Positions 1 through 8,540 of a DNA stretch of 13,659 bases are shown piece by piece. The notes under the pieces were generated by a model. It saw nothing but the letters and a program-made list of their open reading frames with translations, did no database searches and was not told the origin of the DNA. Each line of letters starts with the position of its first letter. The stretch's first letter is position 1. Source of the DNA: Planctomycetota bacterium (GTDB lineage Bacteria; Planctomycetota; B15-G4); contig QNBX01000122.1 of the NCBI GenBank assembly GCA_003644265.1, positions 1 through 13,659 on the forward strand. Direction: 5' to 3'. Made by a program: the position numbers and the translations under genes.

Positions 1-624
1 GGCCTCGCTCACGTCGAGCTGCGTCACGCCGCCGGCACGCAGCTGGCGGGCCGCCACCGCACGCAGGTCCACATGGCTGCGGTCGCCCCGGCCCGACGCA
101 ACGGACGCGCCGTATCCCGCGGCTTCGAACGCAGCGGCCAACTCCGGCCCCACCTCGAAACGACCGGGTGAGAGGCACGGGCCGACGGCCGCCACGAGAC
201 CCGCGCGCTCAGCGTCCCCCGCAAGCTCCAGCAACGCCGCCGGGATCACGCCCACCAGCAGGCCGCGCCAGCCGGCGTGCACGGCGGCGACCTCGCGACC
301 GTCAGCCGTGGCGATCAGCACGGGCACGCAGTCGGCGCTCACCACGCGCAGCACGTCGCCGGGCCGGTCACCCACCAGCCCGTCGGCGCGCACGCGCTCG
401 GTCGACTCTTCGCCGGGGGGAGCCGGGCGGTGGATCGCGGCGCCGTGCACCTGATGCACGGACAGCACGCGCTGCGTGGGCAGGCCGCCGGCGCGAGCCA
501 GGGCGTGCTCATCGCGCAGGCCCGCGCGGCAACGCGTGCTGAAGGCATGCGGCACACCCAGCTGCGAGAGCGCCGGCGAGCGCAGCAGCACCAGGCCGGG
601 CTGGACGACATCTTCGACGAGCAT
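1..624 (-). CDS. pgeF: PgeF/YfiH-family laccase-domain protein, 3' end cut by window edge
   Basis: The frame is open for 208 codons from the ATG at 624 to the window edge. Family motifs are plain: VHQVHG (residues 56-61), SADCVPVL (96-103), AVHAGWRG (114-121) and GPCLSPGRFEVG (148-159). The zinc/active-site residues of the family correspond to His60, Cys99 and His116. Known members (formerly 'polyphenol oxidase' or YlmD/YfiH) are cytoplasmic purine-nucleoside phosphorylase/deaminase-type enzymes; E. coli PgeF is implicated in removing misincorporated serine from peptidoglycan precursors. Which activity applies here cannot be told. The usual length is about 240-260 residues, so only the C-terminal 30-50 residues are missing. 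ATG 624 is the first start after the in-frame stop at 688-690; no convincing Shine-Dalgarno precedes it. It lies 68 bases behind the kinase gene on the same strand and may be co-transcribed. Confidence 0.93.
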   Translation of the reverse strand, partial: MLVEDVVQPGLVLLRSPALSQLGVPHAFSTRCRAGLRDEHALARAGGLPTQRVLSVHQVHGAAIHRPAPPGEESTERVRADGLVGDRPGDVLRVVSADCVPVLIATADGREVAAVHAGWRGLLVGVIPAALLELAGDAERAGLVAAVGPCLSPGRFEVGPELAAAFEAAGYGASVASGRGDRSHVDLRAVAARQLRAGGVTQLDVSEA

Positions 625-692
625 GCCGCGAGCGTGTCCCGACGCAGGACCCGATCCAAGCTCAGAATGGGACGGCCCGCGGGCGCTTCAAC

Positions 693-3332
693 TCAACCGC
701 CGTCCTCGCAGACGCGCTCGTGCCCTTCGGGCTCTGGCAGGTGACCCTCGAAGACGGCCAGGGCCCGCCGCATGTCCGCGATCAGCAGGGTGCGGGTGGG
801 CGCCACCAGCTCCAGGGCCGCGCGCTGGTTCTTGATCGCCTCGTCCCGGAACCCGCTGCGGAACAGGGCCAGGGAGAGCGTGTCCAGATAGGCCGGGTCG
901 GCGTGGCCGGTGGCCTCGCACGCGGCCCGGGACAGGACCAGGGCGGCGTCCGCGTCGTGCAACTCCTCGCTGGGCGTGGTCAGCAGGGCCCATGCGGCGG
1001 CGTTCTTCTCGGTGGCCAGCGAGCCCGGGCGCATGGCGGCCTTGAGACGCTCGCCCAGCAGCGTGCGCTCGAGCACGCGCTCGGTGTCGTGCGGGTCGTG
1101 GCCCCACGCGCGTAGGGTCACGCGCTCGGCCCCGTCGGTGACGAACAGGCGCACCTTGCCCGGCGTGGCGTCCGCAAACACGAACTCGTCCTCCGTGATC
1201 GAGACGCCGCCCTCGGCATGGATGGAGAGCGCGTGTCTCGTGCCGGACCGCGCCTCGGCTGCCGATCGGAGCTGCGCTCCTGACGGCGCTGACACCGACA
1301 TCGAGGCCGACACGGAGTCGCTGACCCGCGGCGCACGCGCCACCCGTGGGCCGCGCGCCGACCGGGGCGTCTCCAGGCCCGCAGGCAGCGACGGCGCCGG
1401 GGCCTCCAGGCTGAGCACGTCGCTCAACACGCGCTCCGCCTCGGCGGTGTGGCCGGACCGCAGGTAGACACTCGCCAGCCCGCTCACCGCCGCCAGGGTG
1501 TCCGGGTGCCGGTCGCCCTTGAGCCTGACCATCAGCTCGACCACGCGCTCCTGGTTGGCCGCGGCGTCCTCGTGCTGGCCGGAGTGGAACAGCACGTCGG
1601 TCATCTCGTTCTGCATCTCGATCACCCAGGGCGCGTCCTCGCCCAGCTCCTGCGCCGACACGGCGTAGGCCTGCGGGATGAATTCCTCAGCCTCCTGCCA
1701 CAGGCCGCGGCGGGTGAAGCCGCGCCCGATGATGGTGCGGAGGTGGGTGCGCATCTCGGGGTCGTCCTCGAACTCGAACTCGACCTGACGCGCCGCGTCC
1801 TCCAGCAGCACGGCCACGCCGCCCAGTGCGCCCAGGGTCAGCTGGCCCGTGGGCCTGGGCGCAAAGTGGACGCCGCCCGGCTGCCGGCCCACGGCGGGCT
1901 CGGCGCCTCCCAGCACGCCGGCAAAGAAGGCGTTGGCCCGATCGCTGCGGACGCGCTGCTGCTCGGAGGCGCGGTAGTTGGCGTCGGCGGTCTGACGCGC
2001 GGCGATGGCGGCCTCGCTCTGGGCCAGCGCGACCTCGCGATCATGCAACGAGGCCTGCCACTCGCTGCGCATGCGCTGGTACTGCACGCTGGCCGCCACG
2101 AAGCCCACGCACAGGCCCAGCACCAGCAGCGCCGCAGCCGCCACGGCTCCGCGCCGCCGCCGGGCCAGCTTGCCGAAGCGGTAGACGAACGATGGCGGAC
2201 TGGCTTCGACGGGCTCGCAGTCGAGGTGCCGACCGACGTCCGCCGCCAGGTCGTTGGCCGTCTCGTAGCGCCGGGTGCGGTCCTTCTCCAGGCACTTCAT
2301 GACGATCCAGTCGAGGTCACCGGACAGCTGGCGCGAGAGCGCCCCCGCCGGCGCGCCGCGACGCTCCGCCACCGCCTTGAGGCGCTCACCCAGGGCCGTC
2401 AGGCGCGTGCTGGGCTTGGGCGGGTCGACCTCGCGGATGGTGCGCAGCATCTCGAGGTAGCCGGCGTCACGCAGGGCCTCGGGGTCAAAGGGCTTGGCGC
2501 CCGTGAGCAGCTCGTACAGCAGCACGCCCAGCGAATAGATGTCGGCCCGCGCGTCCACGTCCAGCCCGCTCATCTCGGCCTGCTCGGGCGCCATGGACTC
2601 AGGCGTACCCACCACCTGGCGGTAGCGCGTGAAGCAGGTGCGCTCGGTGAGTTCCTGATCGACGGCCTTGGCGATGCCGAAGTCGATCACCTTGGGCACG
2701 GGCAGGCCGTCGTGCAGGGTCACCAGCACGTTGGAGGGCTTGATGTCGCGGTGGATGATGCCGCGCGTGTGGGCGTGCTGCACCGCGCGACACACGTGCC
2801 GGAACAGCTCCAGGCGACCCGGCGTGTCGAGCCCGGCCTCGTCGCACCACTCGGTGATGGGGATGCCCTTGACCAGCTCCATCACGAAGAACGGGCGCCC
2901 GGCCTCGGTGGCGCCGCCGTCCAGCACCTTGGCGATGTGCGGGTGATCCATCAGCGCCAGCGCCTGGCGTTCGGCCTCGAAGCGCGCCACGACCTCGGCC
3001 GTATCCATGCCCAGCTTGATGATCTTGAGCGCCACCTTGCGCTTGACCGGGCGCAGCTGCTCGGCCATCCAGACCTCGCCCATGCCGCCCTCGCCGATGG
3101 GCTCCAGCAGGCGGTAGCGATCGATGACCGAGCCCTCGCCCTCGCGCTGCGGCTCGGGGTCGTCGTCGGCCAGCTCGGCGCCGGTGTGATGCTCGAGCAG
3201 CGCCTCGACCTCCGACTGCAGCTCGTCATCGCCCGCGCAGGCGTCCCCCAGGAAGCCGCGGCGCAGCTGCGTGGGCAGCTCGCAGGCCTCCCCGAAGAGG
3301 TCCTTGATGCGCTTCCAGCGGTCGTCGGTCAT
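693..3332 (-). CDS. Membrane serine/threonine protein kinase with C-terminal TPRs
   Basis: A protein of 879 residues. Residues 1-60 are the acidic helical leader typical of kinases linked to ECF sigma factors (starting TDDRWKRIKDLF). The kinase domain covers about 72-370: glycine loop GEGGMG (80-85), catalytic Lys103, HRDIKPSN with Asp196 (194-201), DFG at 217-219, APE at 248-250, and the C-lobe DIYSLGVLLYELLTG. All catalytic residues are present, so it should be active. A single membrane helix (about 395-416) follows an RRRR stretch. A charged helix comes next, then TPR-like helices (about 530-650), a Pro/Ser-rich linker, and a final TPR pair ending near 860. The kinase is cytoplasmic and the TPR part should be outside. 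The Tyr of the usual GTPxYM motif is Ser (GTPESMAPEQ). A CGGAG ribosome site lies 10 bases before the ATG. Substrate unknown; sensing by the TPR part is inferred. Confidence 0.95.
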   Translation of the reverse strand: MTDDRWKRIKDLFGEACELPTQLRRGFLGDACAGDDELQSEVEALLEHHTGAELADDDPEPQREGEGSVIDRYRLLEPIGEGGMGEVWMAEQLRPVKRKVALKIIKLGMDTAEVVARFEAERQALALMDHPHIAKVLDGGATEAGRPFFVMELVKGIPITEWCDEAGLDTPGRLELFRHVCRAVQHAHTRGIIHRDIKPSNVLVTLHDGLPVPKVIDFGIAKAVDQELTERTCFTRYRQVVGTPESMAPEQAEMSGLDVDARADIYSLGVLLYELLTGAKPFDPEALRDAGYLEMLRTIREVDPPKPSTRLTALGERLKAVAERRGAPAGALSRQLSGDLDWIVMKCLEKDRTRRYETANDLAADVGRHLDCEPVEASPPSFVYRFGKLARRRRGAVAAAALLVLGLCVGFVAASVQYQRMRSEWQASLHDREVALAQSEAAIAARQTADANYRASEQQRVRSDRANAFFAGVLGGAEPAVGRQPGGVHFAPRPTGQLTLGALGGVAVLLEDAARQVEFEFEDDPEMRTHLRTIIGRGFTRRGLWQEAEEFIPQAYAVSAQELGEDAPWVIEMQNEMTDVLFHSGQHEDAAANQERVVELMVRLKGDRHPDTLAAVSGLASVYLRSGHTAEAERVLSDVLSLEAPAPSLPAGLETPRSARGPRVARAPRVSDSVSASMSVSAPSGAQLRSAAEARSGTRHALSIHAEGGVSITEDEFVFADATPGKVRLFVTDGAERVTLRAWGHDPHDTERVLERTLLGERLKAAMRPGSLATEKNAAAWALLTTPSEELHDADAALVLSRAACEATGHADPAYLDTLSLALFRSGFRDEAIKNQRAALELVAPTRTLLIADMRRALAVFEGHLPEPEGHERVCEDGG

Positions 3333-3646
3333 GGTTCAGATACTCCGGGTGCGGCGCTGACAAGGACTGGCAGCGAGTGCTGGGGGCTGCTGGGTGGCGG
3401 AGAGCGTGTGGGCTGTGGGGTGCTGCCGCGCCGGACTGCGGGCGCCGGATCCGATCCGCCCCGAGCCGCGCTGTGGGCCCGGGAACGGCATCGGCTCCCA
3501 GGTACAGGCGACGAGCAGGCGCGAGACCGGCCAATCCAATGTACGTCGGGTCCGGCCGATGGTGGCGAAGGGCCAGGGGCGCGAGGCCGAAGCGCGAGCC
3601 CTGGGCGCGCCGCGGGAGCGTTGGGGGCCACCGGTGCCTGGCGCAC
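3333..3646. other. Intergenic region upstream of kinase gene, no gene seen
   Basis: These 314 bases lie between the stop of the repeat protein and the kinase start. No reading frame here has family-like content. The bases next to the kinase start hold the CGGAG ribosome site (3343-3347). A TTGTCA (3358-3363) and TATCTG (3337-3342) pair with a 15-base spacer on the minus strand is too tightly spaced to be called a promoter. The gap is long enough for the kinase to have its own promoter, but I cannot place one. Confidence 0.5.
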
Positions 3647-5986
3647 CTACTCGCGCAGCAGCACCACGAAGCCGGCCAGGTCGTCGGCGCCCGGCGGCAC
3701 CTCCACGAGCCGCTGAGGGTAGCCGCCGGCCCGGATCAGCAGCGATCCACCGTCCTCGCTGATGGGCAGGCTGACGCTGCCGGGCGGGCCCGACGGGGCA
3801 AGCGCGTCGCCTGAGAGCAGACCCCATCCGCCGGCCCCATCGGGTCCAAAGCTCACGGGCAGGCCGACCTCACCCGACGCGGCGTGGTAGCTCAGCACGA
3901 CCTGTGCCTGCAGCGGCGCCAGCTCGCCGGACTGCAACAGGGGCAGGACGCGCTGCCGCTCCGCCGGCGTCGCGCCGAAGATCGGCACGCCGCCCTCGTC
4001 GACGCAGCGCAGGTGCAGGTCGCGCTGGGCCCGCAGCGTGATCTCAAGGATGTGCTCGCCCTCGTCGTACGGCTGCAGGGGCCGACTCCAGGGGCCGTAG
4101 CCCTCGGCCGAGGCGTTGAGCTGGAACTCGCCCGGCTCGAGCCCGGGCCACACGAAGCGACCCTCGAGGTCGTCGAAGCTGCGGTTGCTGCCCGCCATGC
4201 CGCCGTTGCCCATGGGTCGCATGGGCGTGAGCTGGAAGGCCGTCACGGGCTGGCCGGTGTGGGCGTCGCGCACCGTGCCCACGAGCACCACGCCGCTGAG
4301 CGCCCCCGGTTCCAGCACCAGCTCCAGGTCCTCGCTGCCCGACGGGAGCTGCCAGCTGCGCGTCACGTCCGACGCGTTGGGGTGCGTCACGCTGAGCTTG
4401 AACTCGCCGGCGTACAGCTCGCTGATGCGGAAGCGGCCCTGGGCGTCCGCGGTCGCGTCGGTGCGCCCCAGTGAGCGCTCCCAGGTGGGCCGCGGGAAGA
4501 TGGTCATGTTGCCGTGATCGACCTCGCGGTCGCCCTCGATGCGGACCCGGGCGCCAGCGAGGGGCTGGCCGTCTGCGTCCAGAACACGGCCGGCCAGGGC
4601 GCGCCCCGGCTCGAGCTGCACCTGCACGAAGCGCTGCTCGTCGGCCGAGACCTGCACCGGCTGCAGCACCTGCAGCGCGTGCCCGCTGGCCAGCACGTGC
4701 AGGCGCCCGTCGCTGGAGGGCTCGAGACCCTTCGCCAAGAAGCGTCCGTCCGCAGCGGTGGTCACGGTCTGCGATCCGGCCCCGCGCACGCGCACCTCCG
4801 CGTCGGGCAGCGGGCGGCCGTCCGCGCCCAGCACCAGCCCGGCCAGGGACGCGCCGCGACCCAGCTCGATCAGCAGCTCGCCATCGCGCGGGTCGTGCTC
4901 GAGCTCCTTGGGCAGGTAGCCGGACAGGGAGGCATGCAGCGGCAGGGTGCGGGCCGCGGCCTGCGGGAAGAGAAATGCGCCCGCGCCGTCGCTGCTGGCC
5001 TCGAGCCGCGTCGGCCCCAGCCGGTAGACGCCCGACACCGAGGTGAGCGACTCGCTGGGCGAGGGGCGCTCCGGTCGGACCTCCACGCTCACGCCCGGCA
5101 GCGGCCGCCCGTCCGCGCCGGTGACCCGCCCGCGCAGCTCCGCGGCGGGTGCCAGCACCAGGCGCAGGTTGTCGGCGTGCGCTCCCTCCACGAGTTCGCC
5201 CCCGACGCGCTCAACACAGACGAAGCCCGGCCGGGTGGCGCTCAGCACGAACTGCGGGCCGGCCGCTGGCAGCTCGAAGCTGCCGTCGCTGGCGGCCACG
5301 AGCTCACGGTCGGGTGGTCCGGCGTCGGAGCCGCGCGGCAGCAGGTAGGCGGGCCGCGACCAGAGCTGCACGCGCGCGCCCGCCATGGCGAGCCCGGCCT
5401 CGTCCTGCACTCGACCCCGGAGGCTCGCGCCGGCGGAGACGTGCAGGGTCAGCTCGCTCTCGGCGCCCCGCGCGATCGTGAGCCGCCGCCAGGACACGAG
5501 GCCGCCGGTGGACTCCCCCGCGCCGACGAAGATCGCCCGCAGCTGCACCGCCCGCTCGAAGGAGAGCGAAAAGCGCCCCTCGCTGTCCGTGCTCGTGCGC
5601 GTCTCCTCGGAGCCCGCGGACGGCTCGCCGTCCAGGCGCACGCTCACGGCGACGTCCGCCACCGGCGAGTCGTCGGAGGCGCGCAGCACCAGGCCCGTGA
5701 GGCGCGCCACGTCGTCGGCCAGGGCGGGCGCGGTGGCCGAGTCCCCGAGCTCGTCGGCGCGTGCCGCCGCGTCCGGGGCCAGCGGCTCCGCGGCACGCAG
5801 GCGCTGCAGCTCGCCCTCGGCGCCTCCGCCGGCGGGCAGCTCCATGGCGCGGGTCGGGGGCACGCCGCGGGTCGGGTCGCCAGACCCGCGCGGGTCATCG
5901 GCGTCCGCGCCGCCCAAGAGCAGGAGCATGCCGCCGACGGTGGCCAGCACGACCAGGAGAGCGACCAGCAGTACAGCACGCGACAT
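3647..5986 (-). CDS. Membrane-anchored protein of carboxypeptidase-regulatory-like repeats
   Basis: A protein of 779 residues from the ATG at 5986. This start is preferred over the in-frame ATG at 6007 because GGGGAG lies 6 bases before it and the membrane segment follows directly. Residues 4-26 are an uncleaved anchor or signal helix ending in glycines; the rest is outside the cytoplasm. After an Ala/Pro-rich linker there are about six beta-sandwich units of the carboxypeptidase regulatory-like type, starting near residues 96, 187, 282, 380, 463 and 567. They are recognised by the recurring GxVxxADGxPLxGAxVxV entry strand and a later DGRF or EGRF turn. The last 130 residues have no repeat pattern. 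No catalytic domain is visible. Such proteins are common in planctomycetes, often near BlaI/BlaR1 pairs, with no settled function; a structural or adhesive envelope role is inferred. The gene starts 106 bases after the blaR1-like stop, so read-through from that operon is plausible. Confidence 0.9.
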   Translation of the reverse strand: MSRAVLLVALLVVLATVGGMLLLLGGADADDPRGSGDPTRGVPPTRAMELPAGGGAEGELQRLRAAEPLAPDAAARADELGDSATAPALADDVARLTGLVLRASDDSPVADVAVSVRLDGEPSAGSEETRTSTDSEGRFSLSFERAVQLRAIFVGAGESTGGLVSWRRLTIARGAESELTLHVSAGASLRGRVQDEAGLAMAGARVQLWSRPAYLLPRGSDAGPPDRELVAASDGSFELPAAGPQFVLSATRPGFVCVERVGGELVEGAHADNLRLVLAPAAELRGRVTGADGRPLPGVSVEVRPERPSPSESLTSVSGVYRLGPTRLEASSDGAGAFLFPQAAARTLPLHASLSGYLPKELEHDPRDGELLIELGRGASLAGLVLGADGRPLPDAEVRVRGAGSQTVTTAADGRFLAKGLEPSSDGRLHVLASGHALQVLQPVQVSADEQRFVQVQLEPGRALAGRVLDADGQPLAGARVRIEGDREVDHGNMTIFPRPTWERSLGRTDATADAQGRFRISELYAGEFKLSVTHPNASDVTRSWQLPSGSEDLELVLEPGALSGVVLVGTVRDAHTGQPVTAFQLTPMRPMGNGGMAGSNRSFDDLEGRFVWPGLEPGEFQLNASAEGYGPWSRPLQPYDEGEHILEITLRAQRDLHLRCVDEGGVPIFGATPAERQRVLPLLQSGELAPLQAQVVLSYHAASGEVGLPVSFGPDGAGGWGLLSGDALAPSGPPGSVSLPISEDGGSLLIRAGGYPQRLVEVPPGADDLAGFVVLLRE

Positions 5987-5992
5987 GGACCG

Positions 5993-5998
5993 CTCCCC
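5993..5998 (-). promoter_or_regulatory. Ribosome binding site deciding the start at 5986
   Basis: On the minus strand GGGGAG lies 6 bases before the ATG at 5986. The alternative ATG at 6007 would have this site inside the coding region, so the downstream start is chosen. Confidence 0.7.
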
Positions 5999-6092
5999 GA
6001 CGAGCACGGATGCGCGCCGGAGGCCTCACGAGCTGCGGCGCGGGACCACGGTGACCCACGCTGACCGATGGAGCAACCCGACGGCGCGCGCG

Positions 6093-8540
6093 TCAGGCGT
6101 CCTCGCCGCTGAACCAGGCCTTGGCCTTGGCCCAGGCGCCTCCCTCCTTGTCCTTGCTCTTCTCCTTGTCCTTGGCCTTCTGCTTGGACTTGTAGGCCCC
6201 TTCCTTGTCGGCCCGCTCAGCGGCCTGCTCGGCCCGCACGAGCAGCTCCAGCCGGTCCTGCTCGCTGCCAACGGGCCTGGCCTCGAGCAGCTCGGCCAGC
6301 GCCTCGTCGTCCGCAAACCCCAGAGTCAGGGCGTGGTCGAGGTGCTCCAGCGCGTCCGCCTCCTGATCGGCGTAGGCGTAGGCCCGCGCCATCTCGAAGA
6401 CCACGGCATCAGCGCGGTAGCCGGCCTCGATGGCGGCCCCCAGCTGCCCCAGCGCATCCTGCGTGCGGCCGGCATCCGTCAGCGACTCCGCCAGGGCAAA
6501 GCTGGCCCAGGCGTGCAGCTTGGCGGCGGCGGGATCGGACACACTCATCTCCTCGAGCACCAGCGTGGCGGTGTCCAGGTCACCCTGCTTGAGCGCCTCG
6601 CTGAAGCGCTGCTTGCGCGCCGCGGGTGCCGCGAGCCGCTGCACCAACTTGGCGAAGCGCGGATCGGCGTGCAGGCTCGACAGATCGGAGTCCTCGCTGG
6701 CCGCGGCGTAGTTCATGCCCAGCTTGGCCGACTGCTCGAGCGCAGCGAAGGCGCCCTCCCCATCTCCCAACAGAGCGCGGGCGCAGGCCACGTTGTAGTG
6801 CGCGTTGGCCACCAGGTAGCCGGCCTTGGCCTGTGAGCGGAAGGCCTTCTCGGCGTCCGCCTGACGACCCTGCTTGAGCAGCAGCAGACCGAGCTGATGC
6901 TGGGCCTCGCCATCGAGCTTCGTGATGGCGCCCAGGGCCTCATACAGCGCCAGCTTGTCGCTCTCGCTGCTGAACATGCCCAGGTCGTCGAGCTTGGCGT
7001 GCAGCTCCGCGCAGCGCGCGGCCGCGTCGGCCAGCCGGGCAAAGTCCGCCGTGTGGCGGATGGTGTCCAGGTCGCTGTCCGAGCCCATCAGCTCCAGGTC
7101 GCGGAAGCCCCGCTTGACGGCCTGGCCGAGGGCGGACAGGGCCTCGTCCGTGTGTCCCGACAGCGCCTGGGCGCAGGCGATGTTGTAGGCCGCCACGTCC
7201 GGTCGGTGCCCGGCGGCGAGCTGGCCCTCCAGGTGCTCGACGGCGATGGCGTACTCCCCCGCCATGATCGCCATGTAGCCCAGCCGCGCGTGGGCCAGCC
7301 CGTTGTCCGGGTCGACGCTCAGCAGCTTGGAGAAGGCCCGCGCCGAGCGCTCGTACTCGCCCCGCTTGAAGAGCTGCTCGGCCTGGGTAGCCAGCACGTG
7401 GCCGTCCACCAGGCCCAGCTCGGCGCCCTCACTCCAGGCTGCGCCCCCGCTGGACTCGTCGTAGGTCTCACCCGAGAAGCCCGGCAGCACCAGAGCGGTG
7501 GCGAGGACGGCCAGGGCGACCGCGGTCCGGGGTGCCCGACGCGACACGTTGCGCGACATGATCATGCTCAGTCTCCGTTTGAAATCCTTGACGTCCCTGC
7601 CAGTGGCGCACAGGCCGTGCAGGGTCAGTGGCGCCGTGACGGTCTGCTCCTGGGCATCGATCAGCGCTTCGGCGTAGGCGCGTCGATCGGCCGGGTAGGC
7701 CCACAGGGCCCACGCGTCGCAGGAGAGTTCAGAATAGTCGTGCACCTGCCGGCGCACCACCCAGAAGAGCGGGTGCCACCAGAGCAGCACCATGGCCAGC
7801 ACCTCGGCGCGCGCGACCCAGTGATCGCGGCGGGCGATGTGCGCCAGCTCGTGGGCGATCAAGGCAGGGTCGCCCCGAGCGCTGGCGAGGGCGGCGCCGT
7901 CGGCGCAGGGCCACAGCAGGCGCGCGCGGCCGAAGCACCACACGGAGGGCGAGCCCACGCCGCGCATGACGCTCACGTCGGGAGGCGTGATGCCCAGGCG
8001 GAAGGCCACGGCGCAGACGGAGCGGGTCAGGCTCGGATCGGCCAGCTCACAGCGGGCCAGGCTGCCCTGGAAGGCCCGGATGCGCGTGCACTGGCTGGCC
8101 AGCACCCACAGCGTCCCGAGCGCCCAGGCCAGCGCGAGCCAGGTGCCCCGCGGCAGCGACGCGAGCCGATCGAGCAGGCTCGGAGCGGCCGGCGCGGACA
8201 GCAGCCCGAAGACCGTCGCCCCGCTGTCCGGCGCGGGGCGGCCGGCGGCCGCGTCCCACTCGACAGCGCTCGCGTCGGGCGCCAGCGCGGCCGCGTCCAG
8301 AGCGGCCAGGTCGTCTCCCGGCAGCTCAGCGGCCAGCCCGCTCCAGCTCGCCAGGCTGTCGCGCAGGGCGGCGCCGGGAGCGAACTCCAGCGGCACAGGC
8401 GGCGCCACCAACGCCACGAAGACCAGCAGCCAGAGCGAGTGACACAGCGCTGGGCGCCCGGCGTTGAAGCGGCAGATCAGCCCGACGATCAGCGCCAGCG
8501 CCGACGCCACAACCGTGTTCCACAGCAGCCAGGTGGTCAT
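6093..8540 (-). CDS. BlaR1-like M56 membrane metalloprotease with TPR C-terminus
   Basis: A protein of 815 residues. Membrane helices lie at about 7-24, 32-50, 133-151 and 339-356. Between the last two is the M56 protease domain: zinc motif HELAH (His230, Glu231, His234) and the third-ligand motif ELSCD (Glu271). This matches the BlaR1/MecR1 plan, in which signal-driven protease activity inactivates a BlaI-type repressor. In BlaR1 the part after the last helix is a penicillin-binding sensor. Here residues about 380-760 are TPR-like helices and no serine-active-site SxxK region is seen. Two longer units, about 449-504 and 579-632, resemble each other (YNxACAxAL, later SDSDL then HxxxFAxL). The tail (779-801) is rich in Lys and Glu. 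The start overlaps the repressor stop (TGATG), and GAGGAG lies 8 bases upstream, so the two are translationally coupled. The protease role is well supported; the signal is unknown. Confidence 0.93.
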   Translation of the reverse strand: MTTWLLWNTVVASALALIVGLICRFNAGRPALCHSLWLLVFVALVAPPVPLEFAPGAALRDSLASWSGLAAELPGDDLAALDAAALAPDASAVEWDAAAGRPAPDSGATVFGLLSAPAAPSLLDRLASLPRGTWLALAWALGTLWVLASQCTRIRAFQGSLARCELADPSLTRSVCAVAFRLGITPPDVSVMRGVGSPSVWCFGRARLLWPCADGAALASARGDPALIAHELAHIARRDHWVARAEVLAMVLLWWHPLFWVVRRQVHDYSELSCDAWALWAYPADRRAYAEALIDAQEQTVTAPLTLHGLCATGRDVKDFKRRLSMIMSRNVSRRAPRTAVALAVLATALVLPGFSGETYDESSGGAAWSEGAELGLVDGHVLATQAEQLFKRGEYERSARAFSKLLSVDPDNGLAHARLGYMAIMAGEYAIAVEHLEGQLAAGHRPDVAAYNIACAQALSGHTDEALSALGQAVKRGFRDLELMGSDSDLDTIRHTADFARLADAAARCAELHAKLDDLGMFSSESDKLALYEALGAITKLDGEAQHQLGLLLLKQGRQADAEKAFRSQAKAGYLVANAHYNVACARALLGDGEGAFAALEQSAKLGMNYAAASEDSDLSSLHADPRFAKLVQRLAAPAARKQRFSEALKQGDLDTATLVLEEMSVSDPAAAKLHAWASFALAESLTDAGRTQDALGQLGAAIEAGYRADAVVFEMARAYAYADQEADALEHLDHALTLGFADDEALAELLEARPVGSEQDRLELLVRAEQAAERADKEGAYKSKQKAKDKEKSKDKEGGAWAKAKAWFSGEDA

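Noticed and set aside
3337..3363. TTGTCA and TATCTG on the minus strand just before the kinase start
   Set aside because: The spacer is only 15 bases and the resulting transcript would begin at the start codon, although a ribosome site is present.
1449..3716. A 755-codon open frame on the plus strand opposite the kinase gene
   Set aside because: Antisense shadow of high-GC coding DNA; His/Gln/Leu/Val-rich with no domain signal, whereas the minus strand has a complete kinase.
4514..6064. A 516-codon plus-strand frame opposite the repeat protein
   Set aside because: Antisense shadow; no domain pattern and no ribosome site, while the minus frame has repeats and a membrane anchor.
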